Source: Candidatus Scybalocola faecigallinarum (GTDB taxonomy: Bacteria; Bacillota; Clostridia; Lachnospirales; Lachnospiraceae). From it: a stretch of DNA of 55,741 bases. Below, piece by piece: positions 8,380-16,765 of this stretch. How positions within the stretch are numbered: position 1 is the stretch's first letter; each line of letters opens with the position of its first letter. The DNA is taken from assembly GCA_018711005.1 (NCBI GenBank), contig DVIT01000060.1:1-55741 (forward strand), written 5' to 3'. Both the position numbers and the translations under genes were made by a program. The notes under the pieces were generated by a model. The model worked only from the letters and a program-made list of their open reading frames with translations, was not told the origin of the DNA and searched no databases.

Positions 8380-9964
8380 GGCATTTTTAATTTCTTTCCG
8401 CCTGAGGAATACATATAAAGCCAACGGATTTATCTATTTTCTGCGCCAGCTGCCCCTGGTGAAAAAGCTGATTCCTGCTAAAGCCTATAAAAGCCGGGGA
8501 TTAAAGAGACTGGCCAATGTGGTGGCCTGGATCCGGGAGTTTGTGACTGCTTTTTTGTGGAAAGGGATTTATTTGCTGATTGTTTTTGGCATTGTCCTGT
8601 CCATGCATGAAGGGGCAGAGGCCAGCGCCTTTTTAAATGCATTTTTCTTTCTGACTTTAGCAGGAGGATTTTTGAATACCCAGCTTTTTGATCCCACCAA
8701 TGATAAGTATTATGCCATTATCCTTATGGGGATGAATGCAAAGGATTATACAGTATCTAATTATATTTATTTCCTTATAAAGGTTATTGTAGGATTTTTG
8801 CCCTTAACATGCCTGTTCGCCTTCCTGCTTGACCTTGGCCCCTTATGGGGCGTCGGCATGATGCTGTACGTGCTTTTTGTTAAGCTGGTGTTTGCCGCGT
8901 TTATTTTATGGGATGATGTAAAGGATTCAAAGCTGGGTACGGTCAGCTCCGAGGAAGAAAAACGTATGGCAGTGCTTGTGTGGATTGCAGCGGCCCTGCT
9001 GTGCGTGCTGGGATTCGGTTTGCCTTATACGGGTCTGGTATTTCCCGTATGGGTTTATGGCCTGATCCTGGGGCTGCTGTTTTTGATGTCTGTGCCGTCG
9101 GCCATCTATATTTTCCTGTGCAGGGATTACCAAAGAGTCTGCCGGGAGCTTTTAAAAAAGGCGCCTGCATTTTCATCCCAGGCGACCAGCCAGAATCAGC
9201 TTGTCCAGACCCAGACCTTAAAGCGGATTGAGTATACAAAGGATGATGTGCAGACCAAAAAGCAGGGCTATGCCTATTTTAACGCGCTGTTTTTTGCCCG
9301 GCACAGAAAGATCCTTGTAAAGCCGGCCCGGCGGATATGTGTTGTTTCGGTTATTTTATTTGCCGCAATGGCGGTGGCCTGCCGTCTGAACCGGGATTTT
9401 TATGAGGCTTCTAATGAAATGCTGCTGAACATGCTGCCGTTTTTCCTGTTTGTCATGTACCTGATTCATCCGGGGAGGAGCATGACCCAGGCCATGTTTA
9501 TGAATTGCGACCACAGTATGCTGTCCTACCGTTTTTACCGTCAGCCGCGGGTGATTTTATCCTTATTTGTGGAACGGCTGAAATCTCTTACGTTGATCAG
9601 TCTGATCCCTGCCGGATGTATTGCGGCGGAGATGGCGGCTTTGCTGGCCATAACAGGAGGCACGCAGACACCGGTGAATTATGTGCTGATCATTGTAACC
9701 ATCTTAATGATGTCCGTATTTTTTTCAGTCCATTATATGGTGCTGTATTATCTGCTTCAGCCCTATAATATCCAGCTGGAAAGCAGGAACGCTGCTTACG
9801 GCATTGCCAATTGGCTGACATACCTGGTGTGTTATATGGCTATGTCCCGGCGGGTGCCCACGATGATCTTCGGAACAGCCATGACCGGATTTTGTATTCT
9901 GTATATTGTCATTGCCCTGATCCTTGTCTACCGCATGGCGCCAAAAACATTTAAGCTGCGGTAA
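8372..9964 (+). CDS. ABC transporter permease, large ABC-2-like (EcsB-like size)
   Basis: This is a 530-aa polytopic membrane protein with roughly ten hydrophobic segments, for example IYLLIVFGIVLSM, FLTLAGGFL, ALLCVLGFGLPYTGLVFPVW, ICVVSVILFAAMAVA, LLNMLPFFLFVMYLI and ILYIVIALILVY. It has a long cytoplasmic loop around residues 255-320. The partner ATPase overlaps it upstream. I chose ATG 8372 (ATGATTAA overlap with the ATPase stop); a GTG at 8363 would add three residues. No substrate can be inferred. Its position directly after the flavodiiron gene suggests co-transcription but not necessarily shared function. Confidence 0.82.
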   Translation: MIKAFLISFRLRNTYKANGFIYFLRQLPLVKKLIPAKAYKSRGLKRLANVVAWIREFVTAFLWKGIYLLIVFGIVLSMHEGAEASAFLNAFFFLTLAGGFLNTQLFDPTNDKYYAIILMGMNAKDYTVSNYIYFLIKVIVGFLPLTCLFAFLLDLGPLWGVGMMLYVLFVKLVFAAFILWDDVKDSKLGTVSSEEEKRMAVLVWIAAALLCVLGFGLPYTGLVFPVWVYGLILGLLFLMSVPSAIYIFLCRDYQRVCRELLKKAPAFSSQATSQNQLVQTQTLKRIEYTKDDVQTKKQGYAYFNALFFARHRKILVKPARRICVVSVILFAAMAVACRLNRDFYEASNEMLLNMLPFFLFVMYLIHPGRSMTQAMFMNCDHSMLSYRFYRQPRVILSLFVERLKSLTLISLIPAGCIAAEMAALLAITGGTQTPVNYVLIIVTILMMSVFFSVHYMVLYYLLQPYNIQLESRNAAYGIANWLTYLVCYMAMSRRVPTMIFGTAMTGFCILYIVIALILVYRMAPKTFKLR

Positions 9965-10008
9965 TGGATAAATTACTGCATAAGCTGCGTTAATTCCTCA
10001 AGTTTGTG

Positions 10009-10037
10009 TTGAAATCTTTTGCCGCGTATGCTATAGT
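10009..10037 (+). promoter_or_regulatory. Promoter of the structured RNA upstream of feoAB
   Basis: TTGAAA (10009-10014) and TATAGT (10032-10037) are separated by 17 nt, predicting a start near 10044. No coding start follows before a terminator. Confidence 0.68.
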
Positions 10038-10043
10038 CATAGC

Positions 10044-10172
10044 AAGATCTAACAGTGAAGCCAGAGGGGCGGCCGCCCGATAAAAATAAAACGTCCATCA
10101 GACAGGAGAAAGTTCCCTGTCCGGGCCGGCCGCAGGCACTAACCCAGCCATCCTCTGACTTCACTGTTTTTT
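10044..10172 (+). ncRNA. Candidate small structured RNA (unassigned family)
   Basis: Between the ABC permease and feoA lies a unit of about 130 nt that is almost entirely foldable. An outer 17-bp stem with one mismatch (10051-10067 with 10152-10168) encloses a second GC-rich stem (GCGGCC-GCCCG with CGGGC-C-GGCCGC, about 10070-10080 and 10121-10133) and an inner hairpin (GACAGG / CCTGTC, 10101-10106 and 10115-10121). The outer stem ends in six T (10167-10172), so it can act as an intrinsic terminator. A promoter sits just upstream. I do not recognise any Rfam family by eye. Alternatives are a terminator of the permease transcript, or a MITE-like element with 17-bp inverted ends. Confidence 0.5.
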
Positions 10173-10173
10173 A

Positions 10174-10202
10174 TTGACAATTTTTATCAACAAGTGTATT
10201 AT
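10174..10202 (+). promoter_or_regulatory. Promoter of feoAB
   Basis: TTGACA (10174-10179) and TATTAT (10197-10202) are separated by 17 nt, with a predicted start near 10209. The box begins two bases after the T-run of the preceding structured RNA. Confidence 0.82.
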
Positions 10203-10213
10203 GTTAATGTGAA

Positions 10214-10230
10214 TTGATAATCATTATCAA
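10214..10230. promoter_or_regulatory. Fur box (7-1-7 type)
   Basis: TTGATAATCATTATCAA is a perfect palindrome about one centre base and contains TGATAAT-C-ATTATCA, the exact 7-1-7 Fur consensus known from Bacillus. It lies just downstream of the predicted feoAB start site, where a bound iron repressor would block transcription when iron is plentiful. Confidence 0.85.
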
Positions 10231-10257
10231 AAACAGCAAAAAAGGAGCGCTATACAT

Positions 10258-10488
10258 ATGACACTTGCAGATGGAAAGGTAGGCTGTACATACCGGGTGA
10301 CAAAGATCCACCTGGAAGAAAATACAGAGCGGCGCCTGGAGGCGCTGGGACTGACTGAAGGTACAAATGTCGAGCTGCTTAATCGAAAGCGCAGCGGTAC
10401 ATCAATTTTTAATGTGCGGGGTACGCGGCTGGCGGTTGGCCGGCAGATCGCTCAGGGGATCACAGTAGATGGAGGCACCAGGCAATGA
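10258..10488 (+). CDS. feoA: Ferrous iron transport protein A
   Basis: This 76-aa protein has the SH3-like FeoA fold pattern: GCTYRVTKIHLEE, RRLEALGLTEGTNVELLNR and FNVRGTRLAVGRQIAQGI. FeoA is a small cytoplasmic partner needed for full FeoB activity. AAAGGAG precedes the ATG. The stop codon overlaps the feoB start (ATGA), so the two are translationally coupled. Expression is probably iron-repressed through the Fur box upstream. Confidence 0.95.
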   Translation: MTLADGKVGCTYRVTKIHLEENTERRLEALGLTEGTNVELLNRKRSGTSIFNVRGTRLAVGRQIAQGITVDGGTRQ

Positions 10489-12542
10489 CAGTGGAAAAAG
10501 ATACGATCAATGTGGGATTTATCGGGAATCCCAACTGCGGTAAGACAACTTTGTTTAATGCATATACAGGAGCGCGTCTGAAAGTGGCCAACTGGCCCGG
10601 CGTTACTGTGGAGAAAAAGGAAGGCGCCATGCGCTTTCATAATCATAATTATAAATTGGTGGATCTTCCGGGAATTTACAGTCTGACCTGTTATTCTATG
10701 GAAGAAATTCTGTCCCGTCAATATATCCTTTCAGATGATGTGGATGTGATCGTGGATGTGGCAGATGCATCGAATCTGGAAAGAAACCTGTATCTGACGC
10801 TTCAGCTCATCGAGTTGGGAAAACCGGTGGTGCTGGCCTTGAACATGATGGATATTGTCAGTGAGCGGGGGATGGAGATTGATACACACCGGCTTCCGGA
10901 AATGCTTGGCATCCCGGTAGTGCCTGTGTCTGCCCGCAAAAAGACCGGACTGGAGATCCTTATGCATGCGGTGGCTCACCATGCCGGACAGGGAGTGGAT
11001 GCGATGGAGCATCATCATTATCAGGCTGGCCCCAGCACTCACCGACATGACCATCATAAGGAATTTGCCATGGTGTACAGCGATGAGATCGAGGATAAGA
11101 TTGATGCTGTAAAGGATCGGCTGAAGGAAAAGTATCCTCAGATGACCAATCACCGGTGGCATGCTATTAAATATTTGGAACATGATAAGGATATTATGGA
11201 AAAATATCCGATCCAAAGCGACGATATTTTAGATCGCAGCTATGAAAAAGATATTATTAATCAAAAATATGATTTTATTGAAGAAATCATTGATGAGGTC
11301 CTTGTAAATAAAGCCAGCAAGGCTGCATCTACAGATAAGATCGACCGGGTGCTGACCCATCCTGTATGGGGGATGCCTATATTTCTCGGGATCATGGCCA
11401 TTGTCTTTTTGCTGACATTTACAGTGGGAGACGCCATTGCTGGAGGTTTTGAGCTTCTTTTAGGCTATTTTTCCTCAGCTGTTACCTATGGCCTGGAATC
11501 TATAGGAGCCTCGCCGGTGATCCGGTCTCTTATTGTTGATGGTATTATTGCCGGTGTGGGTGGAATCCTTACATTCCTGCCAAACATTTTCATTTTGTTT
11601 TTGGCCCTGGCATTTTTGGAGGACAGCGGCTATATGTCCAGAGTGGCTTACGTTATGGACGGCCTTATGGGAAAAATGGGGCTGTCCGGCCGGGCATTTA
11701 TCCCTATGCTCCTTGGTTTTGGCTGTACAGTTCCGGCCGTTATGTCTGCCAGGACGCTGGAGGATATGCATGACCGCAAGCGTACTATTCTGGTTACGCC
11801 GTTTATGTCCTGCAGTGCCAGACTGCCCATTTATGTTTTGTTTTCAAAAATGTTCTTTCCCCAGTGCGCCACTCTTGTGGCCCTGTCCATGTATGTGATC
11901 GGCCTTGTGGTGGCGATTATCGTGTCGCTGATTACAGGAAAACTGGATAAAAAGACGAGCCGTCACTGCCTGCTTATTGAGCTGCCGGAATATAAATCGC
12001 CCAATGGCCACACTATTGCCATCTATGTGTGGGAAAAGGTGAAAGGCTATCTGGTTAAAGCCGGGACGACGATTTTTATTGCCTCTATTATTTTGTGGGT
12101 GATCCTGAACTTTGGACCTCACGGAATGGTAACCGATATGTCTCAAAGCTTTGCAGCATACATCGGCCATGCAGTATCGCCGCTGCTGTCGCCGGCAGGC
12201 CTTGGCTACTGGCAGATCGCCGTGGCCCTGATCTCCGGTATTGCGGCGAAGGAAGTGGTTGTGTCCAGCTGCAGCGTCCTGTTTGGCATTGCCAATATTA
12301 ATGCTGTCACAGGCACCAGCGCCATGGCTGCAGCATTAGGCAGCATGGGCTTTGGACCTTTGAATGCATTTTCATTTATGGTCTTTTGCCTTTTATATGT
12401 ACCCTGCGCGGCAACGCTGGCAACTATAAAGAAGGAGACCGGTTCCTGGAAGTGGTTCTGGCTGGCTGTAGGATTCCAGCTGGTCGTAGCCTGGATCGTT
12501 TCTGTGCTGATCTTCCAGGTGGGAAGTTTGTTTATCGGCTGA
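10485..12542 (+). CDS. feoB: Ferrous iron transport protein B
   Basis: This is the 685-aa Fe(II) transporter of the inner membrane with an N-terminal G-protein domain. Visible motifs are G1 GNPNCGKTT (about residue 14), G3 DLPGIYS, G4 LNMMD and G5 SARKKTG. A histidine-rich linker (AMEHHHYQ, STHRHDHHKEF, residues 178-200) may bind metal. The C-terminal half holds two Gate domains with conserved SCSARLPIYVLF and KEVVVSSCSVLFG segments among about eight membrane helices. The length is typical of the shorter clostridial FeoB. It overlaps feoA by 4 nt and ends at a strong terminator. Confidence 0.96.
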   Translation: MTVEKDTINVGFIGNPNCGKTTLFNAYTGARLKVANWPGVTVEKKEGAMRFHNHNYKLVDLPGIYSLTCYSMEEILSRQYILSDDVDVIVDVADASNLERNLYLTLQLIELGKPVVLALNMMDIVSERGMEIDTHRLPEMLGIPVVPVSARKKTGLEILMHAVAHHAGQGVDAMEHHHYQAGPSTHRHDHHKEFAMVYSDEIEDKIDAVKDRLKEKYPQMTNHRWHAIKYLEHDKDIMEKYPIQSDDILDRSYEKDIINQKYDFIEEIIDEVLVNKASKAASTDKIDRVLTHPVWGMPIFLGIMAIVFLLTFTVGDAIAGGFELLLGYFSSAVTYGLESIGASPVIRSLIVDGIIAGVGGILTFLPNIFILFLALAFLEDSGYMSRVAYVMDGLMGKMGLSGRAFIPMLLGFGCTVPAVMSARTLEDMHDRKRTILVTPFMSCSARLPIYVLFSKMFFPQCATLVALSMYVIGLVVAIIVSLITGKLDKKTSRHCLLIELPEYKSPNGHTIAIYVWEKVKGYLVKAGTTIFIASIILWVILNFGPHGMVTDMSQSFAAYIGHAVSPLLSPAGLGYWQIAVALISGIAAKEVVVSSCSVLFGIANINAVTGTSAMAAALGSMGFGPLNAFSFMVFCLLYVPCAATLATIKKETGSWKWFWLAVGFQLVVAWIVSVLIFQVGSLFIG

Positions 12543-12581
12543 TCCGGTATACTTTAAATGTATAAGTTTTTGAATATGATC

Positions 12582-12619
12582 AAGCCCTGCCCCGGGAAAC
12601 CTGCGGCAGGGCTTTTTTT
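12582..12619 (+). terminator. Terminator of feoAB
   Basis: A perfect 10-bp stem AAGCCCTGCC / GGCAGGGCTT (12582-12591 with 12605-12614) is followed by a run of seven T. Confidence 0.9.
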
Positions 12620-12623
12620 CAAA

Positions 12624-12652
12624 TTGACAGCAGGGGCAGAGTAGGGTAAACT
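12624..12652 (+). promoter_or_regulatory. Promoter of xpaC-telA
   Basis: TTGACA (12624-12629) and TAAACT (12647-12652) are separated by 17 nt, immediately after the feoAB terminator. Confidence 0.75.
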
Positions 12653-12719
12653 TAAAGAGAATATACGGTCTGCCCGGGATGTCCGGTGCAGGCAGCTACA
12701 GGAAGCAGGGGTAATAAAA

Positions 12720-14111
12720 ATGGATTACAGGGATCTTGAAAATCTTGGACAGCAGATGAGCCAGAAAATCCGTGATGCTGTAGATTCTTTGGATTTTGAA
12801 AATTTAAACCGGGAGATCCGCAGGAATGCCGATGATGTGATCTCCGGGGTAAAGCATTCGTTTGATTATGACCAGGGTCCGGGAGGGCATCGGCGCAAGT
12901 TCCGCTGGACAGGGACCAATACTGGTCCCGGATCCGGTTCGCAGTCCGGTCCGGGAGCTGGTCCCAGGGGGTACCGGGCAGAAAACTGGCAGACCTACCG
13001 ACGCGTGCGGCCGTGGGACTGGTGGAATCAGAGAGACCGGAGCAATACCGGATCGTTTGACCAGGGCAGCACGGCTGCCGGTGATGGATCACAGTCTGCC
13101 AGCGTTTCACGGCGGCCAAGGGCTAAGGCCGAATACAAGCCTGTGGATTATGGCTTCCCTGTGGAGCGCTGTCCCAGAGGCGAGGTGTCCGGCACTCTGC
13201 TGACGGTTTTTGGCGCCATCGGATTTACTTTTTCCATGTGCGGGACCATCGGGGCTGCCCTTGCAGCGTTTACTGCCACATGGGCAGCTGCAACTTTGAG
13301 TCTGGGGGCGCTGGGCGTTTTTGATCTGGTTTTTGTGGTCATGATGGCCGCAGGCACATTAATGCGCAACCGTGTTAAGCGTTTCCGCCGTTATATCCAG
13401 TATATGAAGGGCAAAAGCTTTGCCACCTTTAAAAGCCTGGCATCCCTGATCGGCAAAAAGGAGCGTTACGTGGTAAGGGATGTTTCCCATATGCTGGAGC
13501 TGGGATATTTCCCTCAGGGCCATATCGATACCCATAAAACATGCCTTATGGTGACCGATGTGATCTATGAACAGTATCTGGAAACTATGGAAAATGCCAG
13601 CCAGCGCCAGAAAAACGGACAGGCCGGGGAGCAGGAGGCTGCTTCAAAAGATGCTAAGGATCAGGAAAAGATCCGGGAGCTGGAAGAACTTGGGCGAAAG
13701 TATATGGAGATCATCCGCAAGGCCAACGACGATATTCCGGATACGGAGATCAGCAATAAGCTGTATCGTATGGAGGCCATTATCGGAAAGATCTTCGATC
13801 ATGTGAAAAAGTATCCGAAAAAGGCGGACCGGCTTTCCCAGTTTCAAAATTATTATATGCCCATGACCATTAAACTGGTGGAAACCTACAGGGATCTGGA
13901 TCAGCAGACCATTCAGGGGGAGAATATTAAAAAAGTTAAGGAAGAAATCGCAGGAACCCTGGATACGATCAATGAAGCTTATGAAAAGCTGTATGACAGT
14001 ATGTATCAGGAGACGGCCATGGATGTGGCCAGCGATATTAGCGTTTTGCGTACCCTTCTTGCAAGAGAGGGACTGACAAAGGGCGCCTTTGATAAAAAAG
14101 AAAAAAAGTAA
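12720..14111 (+). CDS. XpaC-like 5-bromo-4-chloroindolyl phosphate hydrolysis family protein
   Basis: This 463-aa protein has an acidic and Gly/Arg-rich N-terminal region (residues 1-140, low complexity, with repeated GSGSQ/PGAGP-like tracts) and two membrane segments (about 160-205: GTLLTVFGAIGFTFSMCGTIG and a second around LGALGVFDLVFVVMMAAG). A cytoplasmic C-terminal domain of XpaC type follows (FKSLASLIGKKERYVVRDVS, then TCLMVTDVIYEQYL). The family name comes from a screening phenotype; its biochemical role is unknown. Its place directly before telA, a pairing seen across Firmicutes, suggests a joint role in envelope stress or toxic anion tolerance. AGCAGGGG upstream of the ATG supports the start. 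Confidence 0.78.
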   Translation: MDYRDLENLGQQMSQKIRDAVDSLDFENLNREIRRNADDVISGVKHSFDYDQGPGGHRRKFRWTGTNTGPGSGSQSGPGAGPRGYRAENWQTYRRVRPWDWWNQRDRSNTGSFDQGSTAAGDGSQSASVSRRPRAKAEYKPVDYGFPVERCPRGEVSGTLLTVFGAIGFTFSMCGTIGAALAAFTATWAAATLSLGALGVFDLVFVVMMAAGTLMRNRVKRFRRYIQYMKGKSFATFKSLASLIGKKERYVVRDVSHMLELGYFPQGHIDTHKTCLMVTDVIYEQYLETMENASQRQKNGQAGEQEAASKDAKDQEKIRELEELGRKYMEIIRKANDDIPDTEISNKLYRMEAIIGKIFDHVKKYPKKADRLSQFQNYYMPMTIKLVETYRDLDQQTIQGENIKKVKEEIAGTLDTINEAYEKLYDSMYQETAMDVASDISVLRTLLAREGLTKGAFDKKEKK

Positions 14112-14174
14112 TGACATTATGCACGGACAAAACTTGTGCCGCAGCGGAACATGATCTGTAAGGAGAAGATAAGT

Positions 14175-15323
14175 ATGAGTGATTTTAATGAAATGCTGAA
14201 GGAAGGACCTACATTGACCTTTGAACCCTTTAAAGAAGAAAAGCAGGAGCCTGCCCCTCAGGCGGTCCAGGAGACGACCATTGCAGAGGAAGCACAGTTA
14301 AGCGATGCTGAAAAGAAGATGGTGGATCAGTTTGCTTCCCAGATCGATCTGAACAACAGCCAGATGGTTATGCAGTACGGCGCCGGCGCTCAGAAAAAGA
14401 TTGCTGATTTTTCAGAGTCAGCCCTGGAAAATGTGCGTACAAAGGATCTTGGGGAGACGGGAAAGCTTTTGGCTGAGGTTGTTAATGAATTAAAGGATTT
14501 TGACGCAGAGGAAGAAGAAAAGGGAATTTTCGGATTTTTCAAAAAAGTGCCTTCTAAGATTGATTCCATGAAGGCCCGTTACTCTAAGGCAGAAACTAAT
14601 GTGGAGCGGATCTGTACGGTGCTTAATGACCATCAGGTGCAGCTTTTAAAGGATTCTGCCATGCTGGATCAGATGTATGAGCTGAATAAAAATTATTATA
14701 AAGAGCTGACCATGTATATTGCTGCAGGAAAGAAAAAGCTGGATCAGGTAAAGAAGCAGGAGCTTCCGGCCCTGATCACAAAAGCTCAGCAAAGCGGCAG
14801 CCAGGAGGATATGAATGCGGTCAATGACCTGACAGCTCTTTGCGACCGGTTTGAGAAAAAAGTCCATGATCTGGAGCTGACACGGATGGTTGCCATGCAG
14901 ATGGCGCCTCAGATCCGCATGATCCAGAATAATGACATCCTTATGTCTGAAAAGATCCAGTCCATGATTGTTAATACAGTACCCCTGTGGAAAAGTCAGA
15001 TGGTTCTTGCCCTTGGCGTGGCCCATTCAAAACAGGCCGCTGAGGCCCAGAGGGAGGTTACGGATATGACTAATGCTCTTTTGCGTAAAAATGCGGAAAC
15101 CTTAAAAATGGCTTCTGTAGAGACGGCCCAGGCTTTAGAGCGCGGCGTTGTGGATATTGAAACGCTGACAGCTACCAATGAGCTGCTTATATCCACCATT
15201 GACGAGGTGGCCAAAATTCATGAGGATGGCCGCGCCAAACGGATCGAGGCCCAGGCACAGCTTCAGAAGATGGAAAATGACCTTAGAAATAAGCTGCTTG
15301 AGGTAAGTACGGGACGCAGATAA
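14175..15323 (+). CDS. telA: TelA-family toxic anion resistance protein
   Basis: This 382-aa soluble, mostly helical and charged protein matches the TelA/KlaA family first linked to tellurite resistance. Visible are the family-like central coiled region (DFDAEEEEKGIFGFFKKVPSK), the segment around SKAETNVERICTVLNDHQVQLLKD, and the C-terminal TNELLISTIDEVAKIHEDGRAKR. The start at 14175 follows AAGGAGA; the frame is open further upstream without a binding site. It lies 63 nt after the XpaC-like gene and ends at a terminator shared with mutY. The true substrate is not known; cell envelope stress functions have been suggested for relatives. Confidence 0.87.
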   Translation: MSDFNEMLKEGPTLTFEPFKEEKQEPAPQAVQETTIAEEAQLSDAEKKMVDQFASQIDLNNSQMVMQYGAGAQKKIADFSESALENVRTKDLGETGKLLAEVVNELKDFDAEEEEKGIFGFFKKVPSKIDSMKARYSKAETNVERICTVLNDHQVQLLKDSAMLDQMYELNKNYYKELTMYIAAGKKKLDQVKKQELPALITKAQQSGSQEDMNAVNDLTALCDRFEKKVHDLELTRMVAMQMAPQIRMIQNNDILMSEKIQSMIVNTVPLWKSQMVLALGVAHSKQAAEAQREVTDMTNALLRKNAETLKMASVETAQALERGVVDIETLTATNELLISTIDEVAKIHEDGRAKRIEAQAQLQKMENDLRNKLLEVSTGRR

Positions 15324-15344
15324 CATTATAAAAGCATATTGCGC

Positions 15345-15379
15345 CAAAAGGCCGCCTGTTTGTTTAGGGCGGCCTTTTG
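15345..15379. terminator. Bidirectional terminator between telA and mutY
   Basis: AAAAGGCCGCC (15346-15356) pairs with GGCGGCCTTTT (15368-15378), giving a T-run on either strand. It separates two convergent genes. Confidence 0.85.
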
Positions 15380-15431
15380 ACGCCATGTGCCCGGCAAGGG
15401 CTGTTATGTTTATATGCGTGATCTGCCCCGG

Positions 15432-16499
15432 TTATTTGTGGATGGCCCGGATGATCTTTTTGTGGGCTGTAGGGATGGGCAGGGCCATAAGCTGGTCCCA
15501 TGTATAAAGGTTTTCCCGGATCTGGGGGAGATCAGCGCTATCCAGCTCGCCGTCATAGACGCTCATATGCCATACCCGGTGGGAAAAAATGTGGCAAAAC
15601 TCTTTTTCGTATTCTAAAAGACGCACGCCGGTATGGTATTTTTTATAAAATTCTTCTTCAAAGCTTAACGGCGACTCCAGCTCATACTGGACAAGGCCGT
15701 ACATATCGGCCAGGAGACCTTCCTGATTTTTTATGAGAAAATATTTGTCTTTGTACCGCAGGAGGGCAGTGATCAGATAAATGTCCTCTTTATTTTTATT
15801 TTTTATATTCACCGGGAGCAGCTTCTGGGTGCCGTGGGCGTTGGCACGGCAAAAGTCCCGGACCGGACATGAGGCACAGTCCGGATTTTTAGGGGTGCAT
15901 ATCATGGCTCCAAGATCCATCATTCCCTGGTTAAAGTCCGACGGGTCTTCGCTGGAGATCCATATATCCATGATCTGCTGGTAAAGCTTTTTGGTGGCGT
16001 CTTTGGCAATATTTTCCTGGCAGTCTAAAACCCGGGAAATAATGCGCAGGGTGTTCCCGTCGATGACGCCTTTTGGAATGTTAAAAGCAATGCTGGCAAT
16101 GGCGCTGGCTGTATAGGCGCCGATCCCTTTAAGCTTCAGGATTTCTTCATAGGTGTCCGGGAATTGGCCTCCATAGTCGGCCATAAGGGCGGCCGCCGCT
16201 TCCATTAAGTGGCTGGCCCTGCGGTAATAGCCAAGACCCTCCCACAGCTTATACACCTGGTCTGCCGGAGCTAAGGCTAACGACTGCACATCAGGGAAGG
16301 TGTCCATGAACCGCTCATAATACGGGCGGACCGTTTCCACCTGGGTCTGCTGGAGCATGATCTCGCTGATCCATATGGCATAAGGGTCTTTGGTGCGCCG
16401 CCATGGCAGATCCCTGCCGCAGGCCCTGTACCACTGGCAGATGGCCTTTGTAAAGGCGGGCGTATCAAAGCCGGATAAAAGTGATTGTGTCTGATTCAT
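15432..16499 (-). CDS. mutY: A/G-specific adenine DNA glycosylase
   Basis: MutY removes adenine mispaired with 8-oxoguanine. The 355-aa product has the catalytic glutamate in SEIMLQQTQV, the helix-hairpin-helix LKGIGAYTASAIASI, the catalytic aspartate in VIDGNTLRI, and the 4Fe-4S cluster loop C-X6-C-X2-C-X5-C (CTPKNPDCASCPVRDFC, about residues 198-214). A Nudix-like C-terminal domain with FSHRVWHM follows, which in MutY senses 8-oxoguanine. GGAG about 8 nt upstream supports the start. It is monocistronic and divergent from dnaG. The 266 bp between the two genes is AT-rich; I see no convincing promoter or known motif there. Confidence 0.95.
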   Translation of the reverse strand: MNQTQSLLSGFDTPAFTKAICQWYRACGRDLPWRRTKDPYAIWISEIMLQQTQVETVRPYYERFMDTFPDVQSLALAPADQVYKLWEGLGYYRRASHLMEAAAALMADYGGQFPDTYEEILKLKGIGAYTASAIASIAFNIPKGVIDGNTLRIISRVLDCQENIAKDATKKLYQQIMDIWISSEDPSDFNQGMMDLGAMICTPKNPDCASCPVRDFCRANAHGTQKLLPVNIKNKNKEDIYLITALLRYKDKYFLIKNQEGLLADMYGLVQYELESPLSFEEEFYKKYHTGVRLLEYEKEFCHIFSHRVWHMSVYDGELDSADLPQIRENLYTWDQLMALPIPTAHKKIIRAIHK

Positions 16500-16765
16500 A
16501 AATAAACTCCATTCTCATGTTTTCCGGGGCAATTTGGCGGGTCTTTTTTTGGAGGAATGAAAGGCACGGCCTTCGGTTATTTGCCCCATAAAAAATAGTA
16601 TAACAATTTTTTGTAAAAAAAAGAAGGATTTAAAACGACAACGTCGAATATATATATTAGAGGCTTTTTTCAGCAGTTCCCCCAGCGGGACTGTTACACT
16701 TTTTCATCATTCGTCACGGCATTTAAAAATGCTGTGAATGCTTGCTGCGAAGGGGGAATCAAGGG

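Noticed and set aside
9973-10164. 63-aa minus-strand frame between the ABC permease and feoA
   Set aside because: It runs through the palindromic structured RNA and lacks a ribosome binding site.
16633-16648. CGAC-AAC-GTCG palindrome upstream of dnaG as an SOS or other operator
   Set aside because: It does not match the LexA consensus GAAC-N4-GTTC, and no promoter close to consensus is placed around it.
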